Numbered from the stretch's first letter, positions 1 through 8,821 are shown. The stretch is 64,000 bases of DNA from Herbaspirillum frisingense GSF30 (GCF_000300975.2 NZ_AEEC02000004.1:62001-126000), one strand, 5' to 3'. Translations and numbers: made by a program. Notes: generated by a model not told the origin, from the sequence alone.

Positions 1-1
1 C

Positions 2-277
2 GCTGAACTGTTTGGTGCCGAGATCCTGGAACTGTGCGTGGAAGTCGGTGGCACCATCACCGGCGAACACGGCGTGGGCATCGAGAAGATCAACTCCATG
101 TGCGTGCAGTTCTCGCCCGCCGAGCGCGAGGCCTTCTTCAAGTTGAAGCGCGCCTTCGACACCGCCTTCCTGCTCAATCCGGACAAGGCCATTCCCACCC
201 TGCATCGCTGTGCCGAGTACGGCAAGATGCACGTGCAGCGCGGCCAGCTGCGCTTCCCCGACCTGCCGAGATTCTGA
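2..277 (+). CDS. glcD: Glycolate oxidase subunit GlcD, C-terminal part
   Basis: The reading frame enters from the left edge and ends at TGA 275-277, so only about 91 C-terminal residues are present. They contain the GEHGVG segment typical of the C-terminal domain of FAD-linked oxidases of the GlcD/lactate dehydrogenase family, followed by a conserved tail (LNPDKAIPTLHRC). GlcD is the flavin subunit that oxidises glycolate to glyoxylate together with GlcE and GlcF at the membrane. The stop lies two bases before the glcE ATG, so the genes are co-transcribed and probably translationally coupled. Identity rests on this motif plus the gene order glcD-glcE-glcF. Confidence 0.93.
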   Translation, partial: AELFGAEILELCVEVGGTITGEHGVGIEKINSMCVQFSPAEREAFFKLKRAFDTAFLLNPDKAIPTLHRCAEYGKMHVQRGQLRFPDLPRF

Positions 278-279
278 TC

Positions 280-1359
280 ATGCAAGAGCACGCCCAACCC
301 GACTTCGATGCCGTGCTGGCATCCTTCCGTGAACGCATCCTCTCCGGCCGCGCATTGCAGATTCGCGGCGGCGGCACCAAGGACTGGTATGGGCAGGTGC
401 CAAGCGGCGACCTGCTCGATACTCGGCCCTACAGCGGCATCATCGATTACGAACCGACCGAACTGGTCATCACTGCCCGTTGCGGCACGCCGCTCTCCGA
501 GATCGACGCCGCCCTGGCCGAGCACAACCAGATGCTGGCCTGGGAGCCACCGCGATTCGGCGGCGCTGCGACCGTCGGCGGCATGGTGGCCGCCGGACTT
601 TCCGGTCCCTCGCGCGCGGCCGCCGGCGCCGTGCGCGATTTCGTGCTGGGTGCGGTGTTGATGGACGCCCAGGGCGAGCAACTGCATTTCGGTGGCCAGG
701 TCATGAAGAACGTCGCCGGCTATGACATCTCGCGCCTGCTGGCGGGATCGCTGGGCACGCTGGGCCTGATCCTGCAGGTCTCGCTGAAGGTCTTGCCGCG
801 CCCCTTCGCCAGCAGCACGCGGGTGTTCGAGATCAACCAGGAAGGCGCGCTGCGCCTGTTGAACCAGAGCGCCGGCCAACCGCTGCCGCTGGTGGCCAGC
901 GCCTGGGTCGGCAATGTGCTGACCCTGCGTCTGGCGGGTGCGCAGGCTGCGGTGGATTCAGCGATCAAGAAGCTGGGTGGCACCGAATTGAGCAATCCGG
1001 ACGATTACTGGACCGACCTGCGCGAGCAGACCCATTCCTTCTTCGCCCAGCCCGAAGCACCGCTGTGGCGCCTGTCGGTGCCGTCGGTGGCACCACCGAT
1101 CGACCTGCCGGGTAACCAGCTGATCGAGTGGGGCGGGGCGCAGCGCTGGTTGCGCCCGCAGGGCAATGTGGATGCGGTCGCCATTCGCGCCGCCGCCCTG
1201 GCGGTGGGCGGGCATGCCAGCCTGCATCGCGGGGGCGACAAGGCCATCGGTGTATTCCATCCGCTGCAACCGGCGGTGGAAAAGATCCATCGCAAGCTCA
1301 AGCAGCAATTCGATCCACGCGGCATCTTCAATCCCGGCCGCCTGTACGCCAGCCTGTAA
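280..1359 (+). CDS. glcE: Glycolate oxidase subunit GlcE (FAD-binding)
   Basis: A 359-residue protein of the FAD-binding type-4 (PCMH) family, the second flavin-type subunit of glycolate oxidase. The FAD-binding core is visible as the segments ARCGTPLSEID, GGAATVGGMVAAGLSGP and NVAGYDISRL in the N-terminal 160 residues; the C-terminal part ends with the family-typical FNPGRLY. I chose ATG 280, directly after the glcD stop, because the open frame further upstream only overlaps glcD in another frame. Middle gene of glcDEF, 26 bases before glcF. Length is normal for the family. Confidence 0.95.
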   Translation: MQEHAQPDFDAVLASFRERILSGRALQIRGGGTKDWYGQVPSGDLLDTRPYSGIIDYEPTELVITARCGTPLSEIDAALAEHNQMLAWEPPRFGGAATVGGMVAAGLSGPSRAAAGAVRDFVLGAVLMDAQGEQLHFGGQVMKNVAGYDISRLLAGSLGTLGLILQVSLKVLPRPFASSTRVFEINQEGALRLLNQSAGQPLPLVASAWVGNVLTLRLAGAQAAVDSAIKKLGGTELSNPDDYWTDLREQTHSFFAQPEAPLWRLSVPSVAPPIDLPGNQLIEWGGAQRWLRPQGNVDAVAIRAAALAVGGHASLHRGGDKAIGVFHPLQPAVEKIHRKLKQQFDPRGIFNPGRLYASL

Positions 1360-1385
1360 GCGAACTACTTAGCCAGCGACCCTCC

Positions 1386-2630
1386 ATGCAGACCAACTTA
1401 GCCGATTTCATCCGCAACACCCAGGCCGGCGAGGAAGCCGACAGCATCCTGCGTTCCTGCGTGCATTGCGGTTTCTGTACCGCCACCTGTCCTACCTACC
1501 AGTTGCTGGGCGATGAACTGGACGGCCCGCGTGGTCGCATCTATCTCATCAAGCAGGTGCTGGAAGGCAAGCCCGCCACTGCTGCCACGCAGTCGCACCT
1601 GGACCGCTGCCTGACCTGCCGCAACTGCGAATCCACCTGTCCGTCCGGCGTGCAGTATGGTCGCCTGGTCGATATCGGTCGCAAGGTGGTGGAGCAGCAG
1701 GTGCCACGCCCCCTGTCACAGCGCGTGATGCGCACCGCCTTGAAGGAGCTGGTGCCGCGCAAGTGGATTTTCCGTCCCGCCATGAAAGCAGGCCAGCTGG
1801 TGCGCCCGCTGTTGCCCAAGCTGCTGCAGAACAAGGTGCCGCTGCCGCAGGATGCCGGCATCTGGCCCACGCGCACCCATGCGCGCCAGATGCTCTACCT
1901 CGAAGGCTGCGTGCAGCCCTCGATGTCGCCCAACATCAACAGCGCCACCGCCCGCGTGCTCGATGCCCTCGGCGTGCAGTTGTTCGCGCCCCCCAAGGCG
2001 GGCTGCTGCGGCGCCATCCGCTATCACATGAATGACCAGGACGGCGGCCTGGACGACATGCGTCGCAACATCGACGCCTGGTGGCCCTACATCGAAGGCC
2101 CGGATGGCATCCGGGCCGATACCATCGTCATGAATGCCTCCGGTTGCGGCGTCACCGTCAAGGAATACGGCCATCTGCTGCAGCATGATCCGGTCTATGC
2201 CGAAAAGGCGCGCCGCATCTCGCACATGACCCGCGACATCAGCGAAATCCTGCCCGAGTTCGAAGACCAGTTGAAACACCGGCTCAAGGACTTCAACGGC
2301 AAGCGCGTGGCCTACCACCCGCCCTGCACCCTGCAGCATGGCCAGAAGATACGCGGCAAGGTCGAGACCATCCTGCGCGCGGCCGGGGTGGATGTGCAGT
2401 TGTGCGCCGACAGTCATCTCTGCTGCGGGTCGGCCGGCACCTATTCGATCCTGCAACCGGAGCTCTCCTACCGCCTGCGCGATGACAAGATCGGCAAGCT
2501 CCAGGCCACCGATCCCGACATGATCGTCACTGGCAATATCGGCTGCGTCACCCATCTGCAATCCGGCACCGAGACTCCGGTACTGCACTGGATCGAATTG
2601 CTGGACGCCGCGCTGGTGGCGGTTTCCTGA
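1386..2630 (+). CDS. glcF: Glycolate oxidase iron-sulfur subunit GlcF
   Basis: A 414-residue iron-sulfur subunit that passes electrons from the GlcD/GlcE flavins to the respiratory chain. Two 4Fe-4S clusters are encoded: CVHCGFCTATC (cysteines 25, 28, 31, 35) and CLTCRNCESTC. Two cysteine-rich CCG modules follow: one with GCCGAIRYHMN, the other with HPPCTLQH and LCCGSAGTY. ATG 1386 is the first start after glcE that gives the conserved N-terminus; the longer open frame upstream is out of phase with glcE. Last gene of the operon, followed by an intrinsic terminator. Confidence 0.95.
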   Translation: MQTNLADFIRNTQAGEEADSILRSCVHCGFCTATCPTYQLLGDELDGPRGRIYLIKQVLEGKPATAATQSHLDRCLTCRNCESTCPSGVQYGRLVDIGRKVVEQQVPRPLSQRVMRTALKELVPRKWIFRPAMKAGQLVRPLLPKLLQNKVPLPQDAGIWPTRTHARQMLYLEGCVQPSMSPNINSATARVLDALGVQLFAPPKAGCCGAIRYHMNDQDGGLDDMRRNIDAWWPYIEGPDGIRADTIVMNASGCGVTVKEYGHLLQHDPVYAEKARRISHMTRDISEILPEFEDQLKHRLKDFNGKRVAYHPPCTLQHGQKIRGKVETILRAAGVDVQLCADSHLCCGSAGTYSILQPELSYRLRDDKIGKLQATDPDMIVTGNIGCVTHLQSGTETPVLHWIELLDAALVAVS

Positions 2631-2996
2631 CGATTTGCTGACGACTTGCTGAGGCGTCGCCGGCCGCCCCCGGATGCCCTGCAAGTTGCTCTGGAAACAA
2701 CCCAAGCCCCGCTCTGCGGGGCTTTTTTGTGGCCATTTTGATCATGATCCGGGCAATTTGACCCCATTTATCCAAACCGGCTTGACGGCAGGGGGCATAA
2801 GTCAATAAGCTTCGTCCTTTTTTCCGCGCAGCGGGAAAAAACCGGTCCCCGTTTCTCATCGGAAACAGGTGATTTCCGACAATCCCGACGATCGGCGCAG
2901 CGTCCCGCCACGGCCCCGCGCCCAGACAATCAGCCCCCACCATCATCGTCCTCGCACCGGCGCCATGCCACTTGCGATCGAGGGGCAGGAGAACCC
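2631..2996. other. Gene-free stretch between glcF and dctA
   Basis: These 366 bases hold the glcF terminator at 2704-2728 and a second hairpin near 2816-2840, in which a T6 run and an A6 run flank CCGC/GCGGG. The remainder should contain the dctA promoter. I found no sigma-54 -24/-12 element and no convincing ORF. Confidence 0.6.
2704..2728 (+). terminator. Intrinsic terminator of glcDEF
   Basis: The perfect stem AAGCCCCG/CGGGGCTT with a short CTCTG loop runs into six T residues. It lies 74 bases after the glcF stop and separates the glc operon from dctA. Confidence 0.85.
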
Positions 2997-4292
2997 ATGA
3001 AAAAACGCATTCCGCCGGCTATCTTCATCTTCATTGCGATGCTGCTGGGCATCCTGGTCGGCTACCTGATCTTCAGTCATCTGGACAAGGCCCAGGCCAA
3101 GGAACTGGCCGGCTACATCTCGATTGCTTCCGACCTGTTCCTGCGCCTGATCAAGATGGTCATCGCGCCCCTGGTGTTTTCCACCCTGGTGGTGGGCATC
3201 GCCCATATGGGTGACGCCAAGTCGGTCGGCCGCATCTTCGGCAAGTCGCTGGCCTGGTTCTTCATCGCCTCGCTGGTCTCGCTGGCACTGGGCATGATCA
3301 TGGCCAACCTGCTGCAACCGGGCGCGGGCGTGGCACTGCCACCGCCTGACGCGGCTGGCGCCGGCCTGGCCACGGGCAAGTTCACGGTCAAGGAATTCTT
3401 CAACCACCTGGTCCCCAAGTCCATCGTCGAGGCCATGGCCCAGAACGAAGTGCTGCAGGTGGTGGTGTTCTCGATGTTCTTCGGTATCGCCCTGGCGTCG
3501 CTGGGCGAGCGTGGCAAGCACCTGCTGGCGGTGATCGACGATCTGTCGCACACCATGCTCAAGATCACCGTCTATGTCATGAAGTTTGCCCCAGTGGCGG
3601 TGTTTGCGGCGATGGCGGCGACTGTGGCGGTCAATGGCCTGGAGATCCTGGTCAGCTTCGCGGTCTTCATGCGTGACTTCTATTTCTCGCTGGTACTGTT
3701 GTGGGCCATCCTGATCGCGGTGGGCTTCGTGTTCCTGAAGAAGCGCATCTTCCGCCTGCTGGCGCTGATCAAGGAAGCCTTCCTGCTGGCTTTCGCCACG
3801 GCCAGCTCGGAAGCTGCCTATCCCAAGCTGCTCGATGCGCTGGACCGCTTCGGCGTCAAGCGCAAGATCTCCAGCTTCGTCATGCCGATGGGGTATTCCT
3901 TCAACCTCGATGGCTCGATGATCTACTGCACCTTCGCCACGCTCTTCATCGCCCAGGCCTACGGCATCCACCTGCCGATCTCGACCCAGATCACCATGAT
4001 GCTGGTGCTCATGCTGACCTCCAAGGGCATCGCCGGCGTGCCGCGTGCCTCGCTGGTGGTGATCGCCGCGACTCTGCACCAGTTCAACATCCCCGAAGCG
4101 GGCCTGCTGGTGATCCTGGGTATCGATACCTTCCTCGACATGGGACGCTCGGCCACGAACGCCGTGGGCAACTCGATTGCCTCGGCCGTGGTCGCCAAGT
4201 GGGAAGGTGGGCTGCTGAGCGAAGAAGAAGCGGCGCGTGCCGAAGCCGAGATCGAACAGGAAGCCGAAGCCACGCTGCACAACGAAGCCTGA
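2997..4292 (+). CDS. dctA: DctA-type dicarboxylate:cation symporter
   Basis: A 431-residue member of the DAACS (SDF) symporter family, which imports C4-dicarboxylates such as succinate, fumarate and malate with cations. Family signatures are present: ATASSEAAYP (hairpin 1 region), GYSFNLDGSM, and SKGIAGVPRASLVV (hairpin 2), plus a late GIDTFLDMGRSATN motif carrying the substrate-binding Asp/Asn residues. About eight membrane segments are predicted, followed by an acidic tail rich in E and A. The ribosome site is GGGGCAGGAG just before ATG 2997. It stands alone between two terminators. Whether it also carries glycolate for glcDEF cannot be told from sequence; glutamate-type DAACS members are less likely. 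Confidence 0.88.
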   Translation: MKKRIPPAIFIFIAMLLGILVGYLIFSHLDKAQAKELAGYISIASDLFLRLIKMVIAPLVFSTLVVGIAHMGDAKSVGRIFGKSLAWFFIASLVSLALGMIMANLLQPGAGVALPPPDAAGAGLATGKFTVKEFFNHLVPKSIVEAMAQNEVLQVVVFSMFFGIALASLGERGKHLLAVIDDLSHTMLKITVYVMKFAPVAVFAAMAATVAVNGLEILVSFAVFMRDFYFSLVLLWAILIAVGFVFLKKRIFRLLALIKEAFLLAFATASSEAAYPKLLDALDRFGVKRKISSFVMPMGYSFNLDGSMIYCTFATLFIAQAYGIHLPISTQITMMLVLMLTSKGIAGVPRASLVVIAATLHQFNIPEAGLLVILGIDTFLDMGRSATNAVGNSIASAVVAKWEGGLLSEEEAARAEAEIEQEAEATLHNEA

Positions 4293-4319
4293 TCAACCGC
4301 GGTTTAGAGAGGTGAATGC

Positions 4320-4350
4320 AATGCCGTCCAGTCTGTCGCTGGACGGCATT
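4320..4350 (+). terminator. Probable terminator after dctA
   Basis: A perfect 12-bp stem (AATGCCGTCCAG/CTGGACGGCATT) with a 7-base loop is followed by the weak T tract ATTGTTCGTTT. It sits in the 65-base gap between the convergent dctA and the PPC gene. Confidence 0.65.
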
Positions 4351-4357
4351 GTTCGTT

Positions 4358-4825
4358 TCAGGCCGGCACGGCTTCCTGCTGCTTGACCGCGACCCACTCC
4401 TGCAGGGTGATCTCGATGGTGATGAAGGACAGGTTGGCACCGCGCACGAAGCGGCCGGCGAAGATCTTGCCGTCAGTGTCGGCCACCACGCCCTGTAGGG
4501 GATGGGGATTGCCCTGGCCATCGGAAAAGCCGATCTCGCCGAAGACATTGAGGATTTCCACACCCGGTCCGTTGATCTCCATCTCGCGTGGGCCGTTCGG
4601 GGTGGCGTATTGCAGGTGGGCATCGATCAGGCTGCCGATGGCGCCGCGCACGATGGCGGTCTTCATGCCGTGCTGGCGGCACAGCGCTTCCACGCTTTCG
4701 GTCAGGTCCTGGTTGGGTTTGAGGCGGGCCATCACGAGCTTGCCGAGGCGGCCTTCTTCTACGTGGATAGGGGGGGTATGGTCGTCGCGTGTCGTAGTGT
4801 CGTTGGCGTGGAGAGTCATCATCAT
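4358..4825 (-). CDS. PPC/DUF296 domain protein, second copy
   Basis: A 155-residue protein that looks like a single PPC (PCC, DUF296) domain, the fold shared by plant AT-hook proteins and small bacterial trimeric proteins of unknown ligand. Typical features are the early FALCRQHG-like helix (EALCRQHGMKTAIV), then GAIGSLIDAHL, LNVFGEIGF and a C-terminal AGRFVRGANLSFITIEI strand. Its start overlaps the stop of the upstream PPC gene by four bases and there are three consecutive ATG codons. It is the last of four minus-strand genes (thiolase, ligase, PPC, PPC). Function is not known; context suggests a role in acyl-CoA metabolism or its control. Confidence 0.75.
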   Translation of the reverse strand: MMMTLHANDTTTRDDHTPPIHVEEGRLGKLVMARLKPNQDLTESVEALCRQHGMKTAIVRGAIGSLIDAHLQYATPNGPREMEINGPGVEILNVFGEIGFSDGQGNPHPLQGVVADTDGKIFAGRFVRGANLSFITIEITLQEWVAVKQQEAVPA

Positions 4826-5391
4826 TCCATGGGTGTCGGATGCAATAGACTGAAGTGCGTCTCTTCATCGCTGTTGACGACGAAGGCGCCCCGGGAGAAC
4901 AAGCAAAGGCGGATGATGAGCGGATCGTCGCCCACTTCCACCGTATCGAGCAGGAGATGGCCGCCGTGGAGGGCGCCGTCACCGTCGATGAATCCTGAAT
5001 GGCAATGCAGTAAAACCTTTCCGTCCTGGTTCTGGCCCACCGTGATGGCGCCGGTGATGAAGGTGATCACCCCTTCGAGCACATGCGGCGGGCCGTAGTC
5101 ATAGGGACGGCTGGCGTCCCCGGTATGTTCGATGCGGTGATAGTGCAGCCGCCGTGCCGTGCCACCGCACATGCGGCCCACGCCGCCGCGCTGGCCATAG
5201 CGCGCCAGCACGCTTCGCAGCGACTCGCCCACGGAGCTGCCCGGTTGCAGCGTGATGCGCAGTTCCTCGGCCGGGTCGGCCTCCAGGTCCAGCGTGCGCG
5301 GATAGCTTTGCTGGCCTGCGTGCAGGAACTTGCGTACCTCGACGAAACCGGTGCCGGCCGCGGCCTGGGCGGTCTTGTTCGTCAGCTTCAT
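4822..5391 (-). CDS. PPC/DUF296 domain protein, first copy
   Basis: A 189-residue protein related to its downstream neighbour, again with a PPC-type arrangement: an N-terminal arm, a GESLRSVLARYGQRG helix and the strand LHCHSGFIDGDGALHGGHLL, where the GGH segment is the most conserved part of the family. ATG 5391 is chosen because it overlaps the ligase stop by four bases (ATGA); the longer frame inside the ligase gene has no sequence support. Tandem PPC genes in one operon suggest a heteromeric trimer or two ligand specificities, which is inference. Confidence 0.75.
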   Translation of the reverse strand: MKLTNKTAQAAAGTGFVEVRKFLHAGQQSYPRTLDLEADPAEELRITLQPGSSVGESLRSVLARYGQRGGVGRMCGGTARRLHYHRIEHTGDASRPYDYGPPHVLEGVITFITGAITVGQNQDGKVLLHCHSGFIDGDGALHGGHLLLDTVEVGDDPLIIRLCLFSRGAFVVNSDEETHFSLLHPTPME

Positions 5392-6986
5392 AGGCGGTAT
5401 TCCCCCTGTTCTTCCAGCAGTGCCTTGATCTGTTTCTTGACGATCTTGCCGTAGCCGGACTTGGGCATGTTGTCCCAGTAGACGAAGCGGCGCGGCCACT
5501 TGTACTTGCCGATGCGCTCTTCCAGGTGCGCCAGCAAGGCGGCGCTATCGACCTGCTGCCCCGCCTTGCAGACGATCACCGCCAGGCCGCTCTCGCCCCA
5601 CTTGGGGTCGGGCACGCCCAGCACGGCCACCTCCGACACGGCCGCGTGCGTGAGCAGGGCTTCCTCGATCTCGCGTGGATAGACATTGGAACCGCCCGAG
5701 ATGTACATGTCCGAAGAACGGCCGGTGATGTAGAGGAAACCATCCTTGTCCACATGACCGAGGTCGCCGGTATGGAACCAGTCATGCTTGAAGGCCTTGG
5801 CATTGGCGTCCGGATTGTTGTGGTATCCCATGAAGACGGCCGGTCCGCGCACGCAGATTTCACCGGTCTCGAAGGGCGCCAGTTCCTGGCCGTCGTCGTT
5901 GAGGATGGCGATCTGCATGCCGGTACGCGGCATGCCGCAGGTGCCGACCCGCGCCTGCGGATGGGCGTCGTCGTCGAAGTGCAGGTAGGGCGGCAGGAAG
6001 GTGATGTTGCCGGTGACTTCGCCCAGGCCGTAATACTGCACAAGCACCTTGCCCAGTTTTTTCAGCGCATACACCTGGTCGGCGCGGTACATGGGTGCGC
6101 CGGCGTAGATGACGTGCTTCAAGGATGAGTGGTCGTAGCGATCCACCGATTCATCCTCGACCAGGATCTTGACGATGGTGGGGACCGTGAAGAGATTGTC
6201 CACCTTGTACTTTTCCACCAGCTGCCAGGCTTCCTCGACCACCAGCCGTTCGGACGACAGCAGGATGCTGGCCGCGCCACGCGCGGTGTTGATGACGGCG
6301 TGGATACCGGCACCGTGCGACAGCGGTGCCACCACCAGCGAACGCGATTGATGGTTCAGGCCCGGCATCAGGTCGGCCAGGTGGTTGGTTACCACGAAGG
6401 CCATCTGGCCGTGCGAGAGCACGCCTGCCTTGGGATGACCGGTGGTGCCGGAGGTATAGAAGAACCACATCGGGTCTTCGTAATCGACTTCCACTTCGCG
6501 GAAGCTCTCCTGGCCCCCCTCGGCCACCAGTGCCTCGAAATCCAGTTCGCCGGGGCGCGCATCGGCCAGGGCGATGACGTGCTCCAGTGCCGGCGAGGCT
6601 GCCTTGACGGCATCCACGTAGTTGGAAAAACCACGGTCGTAGAGCATCACGCAAGCGCCGCTGGACTGGCCCAGGTAGGCCGCTTCAGGCGGTGTGATGC
6701 GGAAGTTGGTCGGGACCCAGACCATGCCCATCTTGAAGGCGGCCCAGGCGCTCTCGAAAATCTGCTGGTTGTTGCGCGAATGGACCAGCATCTTGTCGCC
6801 CTTCTTCACACCCCGGCGGGTGAGGGCGTGGGCCAGCGCATCGACGCGGTCGTTGATCTGCTTCCACGAGATGAGCCTGTCGCTGCCATCGGCATTGCCC
6901 TGCGACAGGATCAGACCCGGCTCATCCGGAAAACGGCGCGCCACGTCCGACAGCAGGCGGCCCAGGTTCATCACTTTCGTTAACAT
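5388..6986 (-). CDS. Acyl-CoA synthetase (AMP-forming)
   Basis: A 532-residue member of the ANL adenylating superfamily, which activates a carboxylic acid with ATP and joins it to CoA. The P-loop-like motif FYTSGTTGHPKAG, the YYGLGEVTGN motif (A5), the GDLGHVDKDGFLYITGR hinge region (A7/A8) and the C-terminal SGYGKIVKKQI with the catalytic lysine (A10) are all intact. The substrate (fatty, aryl or branched acid) cannot be read from sequence. It follows the thiolase at 147 bases and overlaps the first PPC gene, so the operon plausibly degrades an acyl compound through CoA thioesters. Confidence 0.86.
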   Translation of the reverse strand: MLTKVMNLGRLLSDVARRFPDEPGLILSQGNADGSDRLISWKQINDRVDALAHALTRRGVKKGDKMLVHSRNNQQIFESAWAAFKMGMVWVPTNFRITPPEAAYLGQSSGACVMLYDRGFSNYVDAVKAASPALEHVIALADARPGELDFEALVAEGGQESFREVEVDYEDPMWFFYTSGTTGHPKAGVLSHGQMAFVVTNHLADLMPGLNHQSRSLVVAPLSHGAGIHAVINTARGAASILLSSERLVVEEAWQLVEKYKVDNLFTVPTIVKILVEDESVDRYDHSSLKHVIYAGAPMYRADQVYALKKLGKVLVQYYGLGEVTGNITFLPPYLHFDDDAHPQARVGTCGMPRTGMQIAILNDDGQELAPFETGEICVRGPAVFMGYHNNPDANAKAFKHDWFHTGDLGHVDKDGFLYITGRSSDMYISGGSNVYPREIEEALLTHAAVSEVAVLGVPDPKWGESGLAVIVCKAGQQVDSAALLAHLEERIGKYKWPRRFVYWDNMPKSGYGKIVKKQIKALLEEQGEYRL

Positions 6987-7067
6987 CGTCTCACTCGTCC
7001 CGATTCGTTCTAATGGAAATTGGCGTGGCGCTTCGTTCTTGTTCTTCTTGATACTTCATGTTCCTGC

Positions 7068-7096
7068 GCGTCGTTCGCTGGTGCTGCGAACGACGC
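7068..7096. repeat. Perfect hairpin between thiolase and ligase genes
   Basis: An 11-bp perfect inverted repeat, GCGTCGTTCGC/GCGAACGACGC, with a 7-base loop lies in the 147-base gap of the minus-strand operon. No T run follows on the transcribed strand, so it may stabilise or process the mRNA and not terminate it. Confidence 0.6.
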
Positions 7097-7133
7097 CGTA
7101 CTGCAACCTTCAGCCTGCGATTTGCAGCTGCAA

Positions 7134-8315
7134 TCAGTTCACGCGTTCCAGGATGCTCACATAGTTGGCCACGGCCGCGCCGCCCATGTTGAACACACCC
7201 GCATAGCGCGCATTGGCGATCTGCATGTCGCCAGCATCATGGGCCGCCTGCATGGCGGCCATCACGTGCATCGAGACACCGGTGGCGCCCACCGGATGTC
7301 CCTTGGACTTCAGGCCGCCCGACGGGTTGACCGGCAGCTTGCCATCCTTGGCGGTAATGCCCTCGGCAATCACGCGCGCGCCCTGGCCGTGCGGGGCCAG
7401 GCCCATGGCTTCGTATTCCAGCAGCTCGGCCACGGTGAAGCAGTCATGGGTTTCCACCAGGGACAGATCATTGAGCGACAGTCGGGCCTGGCCCAGCGCA
7501 TTCTTCCAGGCCAGTTCGGCGGCTTCGAAGCGGGTCGGGTCGCGGCGCGACAGCGGCAGGTAGTCGTTCACATGCACTGCTGCGCGGAACTGCACGGCAC
7601 GCGGCATGGACTTGGCCACGTCGGCGGCACTGATCACCAGGGCGGCGGCACCGTCCGAGATCAGCGAGCAGTCGGTACGCTTGAGCGGGCCGGCCACGAA
7701 CGGGTTCTTCTCGGAAACGGTACGGCAGAAATCGAAGCCGAAGTCCTTGCGCATGTGGGCATAGGGATTGGACAGGCCGTTCTTGTGGTTCTTGGCGGCG
7801 ATCATGGCCAGTGCGTCGGACTGGTCGCCAAAGCGGTCGAAGTAACTCTGCGCGATCTTGCCGAACACGCCTGCGAAACCACCGGGGATGCCCGCTTCTT
7901 CCTTGGCGTAGCAGGCCTTGAGCAAGACCTCGCCGACCTGTGGGGTCGCCAGTTCGGTCATCTTCTCGAAGCCGATCACCAGCACGTGTTTCGATTCACC
8001 CGCCTTGATCGATTGCAGGCCCGAATGGATTGCCGCCGAGCCGGTGGCGCAGGCATTCTCCAGGCGTGTGGCCGGCTTGAAACGCAACTGCGGCAGTGCA
8101 TTCATGACCAGCGACGAGGGGAAGTCCTGGTACAGGAAGCCGGCATTGAAGGTGCCGACGTGGACGGAATCGATGTCTTCCGGTTGCAGACCGGCATGTT
8201 CGATGGCGGCCTTGGCGACCTGGCCGATCAACACTTCCGGATCGATGCCGTCGAGCTTGCCGAATTGGGAATGGTGCCAGCCGGTGATGCAGGGTGAGGA
8301 TGCAGAAGCAGTCAT
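7134..8315 (-). CDS. SCP-2-type thiolase (acetyl-CoA acetyltransferase family)
   Basis: A 393-residue thiolase that would cleave or condense acyl-CoA thioesters. The nucleophilic cysteine lies in ENACATGSAA. The HDCFTVAELLEYE segment and the late GGLKSKGHPVGATG motif with the general-base histidine are characteristic of the SCP-2/SCP-x branch and not of FadA/PhaA thiolases. ATG 8315 begins the conserved protein; the longer frame upstream is Trp/Arg-rich and looks non-coding. First gene of the operon, with a 784-bp control region upstream that it shares with the divergent TRAP operon. Confidence 0.9.
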   Translation of the reverse strand: MTASASSPCITGWHHSQFGKLDGIDPEVLIGQVAKAAIEHAGLQPEDIDSVHVGTFNAGFLYQDFPSSLVMNALPQLRFKPATRLENACATGSAAIHSGLQSIKAGESKHVLVIGFEKMTELATPQVGEVLLKACYAKEEAGIPGGFAGVFGKIAQSYFDRFGDQSDALAMIAAKNHKNGLSNPYAHMRKDFGFDFCRTVSEKNPFVAGPLKRTDCSLISDGAAALVISAADVAKSMPRAVQFRAAVHVNDYLPLSRRDPTRFEAAELAWKNALGQARLSLNDLSLVETHDCFTVAELLEYEAMGLAPHGQGARVIAEGITAKDGKLPVNPSGGLKSKGHPVGATGVSMHVMAAMQAAHDAGDMQIANARYAGVFNMGGAAVANYVSILERVN

Positions 8316-8697
8316 GGTGTGTCCTTGTAAGACTTGGTCGGTGGAGCCTGGTCGCTCCGGTTCACACGGGGGCAATATGCAAATTCGGTGCCAATGTCTT
8401 CCACTGCCGTGCCAATGCGATTGCCACGTGCAGCAAGCTCGTCGCCATCGCCATGCGATTGCCACAAGAGTGAGGTGCCACTGGTCGCCGACGGCCGCAG
8501 GCGGGGGGTGCCCCCTGCCCGGGCCGGCCTCTTGCCCGTCTCCTGAAAGCTCGACGCAAAGGCGCGCCGGCTCTCGCTTTGTTGTTGATTCTGATGCGGT
8601 GTTGCGTCGTCAATAAGATCGACCACGGGGCGGCGCTGAATCCTGCAGGGCAGGAAACCGCTACGCCAGCGACCGACCGGATGAAGATAGCACGGAC

Positions 8698-8713
8698 TTT
8701 ACGTTAACGTAAA
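8698..8713. promoter_or_regulatory. 16-bp palindrome resembling a LiuR (MerR family) box
   Basis: TTTACGTTAACGTAAA is a perfect palindrome. It resembles the operator described for LiuR, the MerR-family regulator of branched-chain amino acid and fatty acid catabolism in proteobacteria. It lies 383 bases upstream of the thiolase ATG. No liuR gene is present in the window. Confidence 0.45.
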
Positions 8714-8759
8714 TCATTGCGCCGCAACACAAAACAATTGCCCGGCAGCAGCGTCTTCG

Positions 8760-8821
8760 GGTGTCGACACCTGCGACATCCCTGCGACAGGTTGGTGACA
8801 GCGCATGCGACAGGTGTCGCA
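8760..8821. promoter_or_regulatory. Array of GCGACA/TGTCGC elements, candidate enhancer
   Basis: The array contains GGTGTCGACACC (8760-8771, palindromic), GCGACA at 8773-8778 and again at 8784-8789 (11 bp apart, one helical turn), and the inverted pair TGCGACA-GG-TGTCGCA at 8806-8821. It ends about 137 bp upstream of the -24 element at 8958, a usual distance for binding sites of sigma-54 activators. Likely the site for the activator encoded at 15011-16165 (inference). Confidence 0.5.

Noticed and set aside
34-279. Extension of glcE upstream to position 34
   Set aside because: It overlaps the conserved GlcD frame completely; ATG 280 is positioned right after the glcD stop.
2943-4280. 445-codon minus-strand frame opposite dctA
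   Set aside because: Composition is that of an antisense shadow; dctA motifs on the plus strand are decisive.
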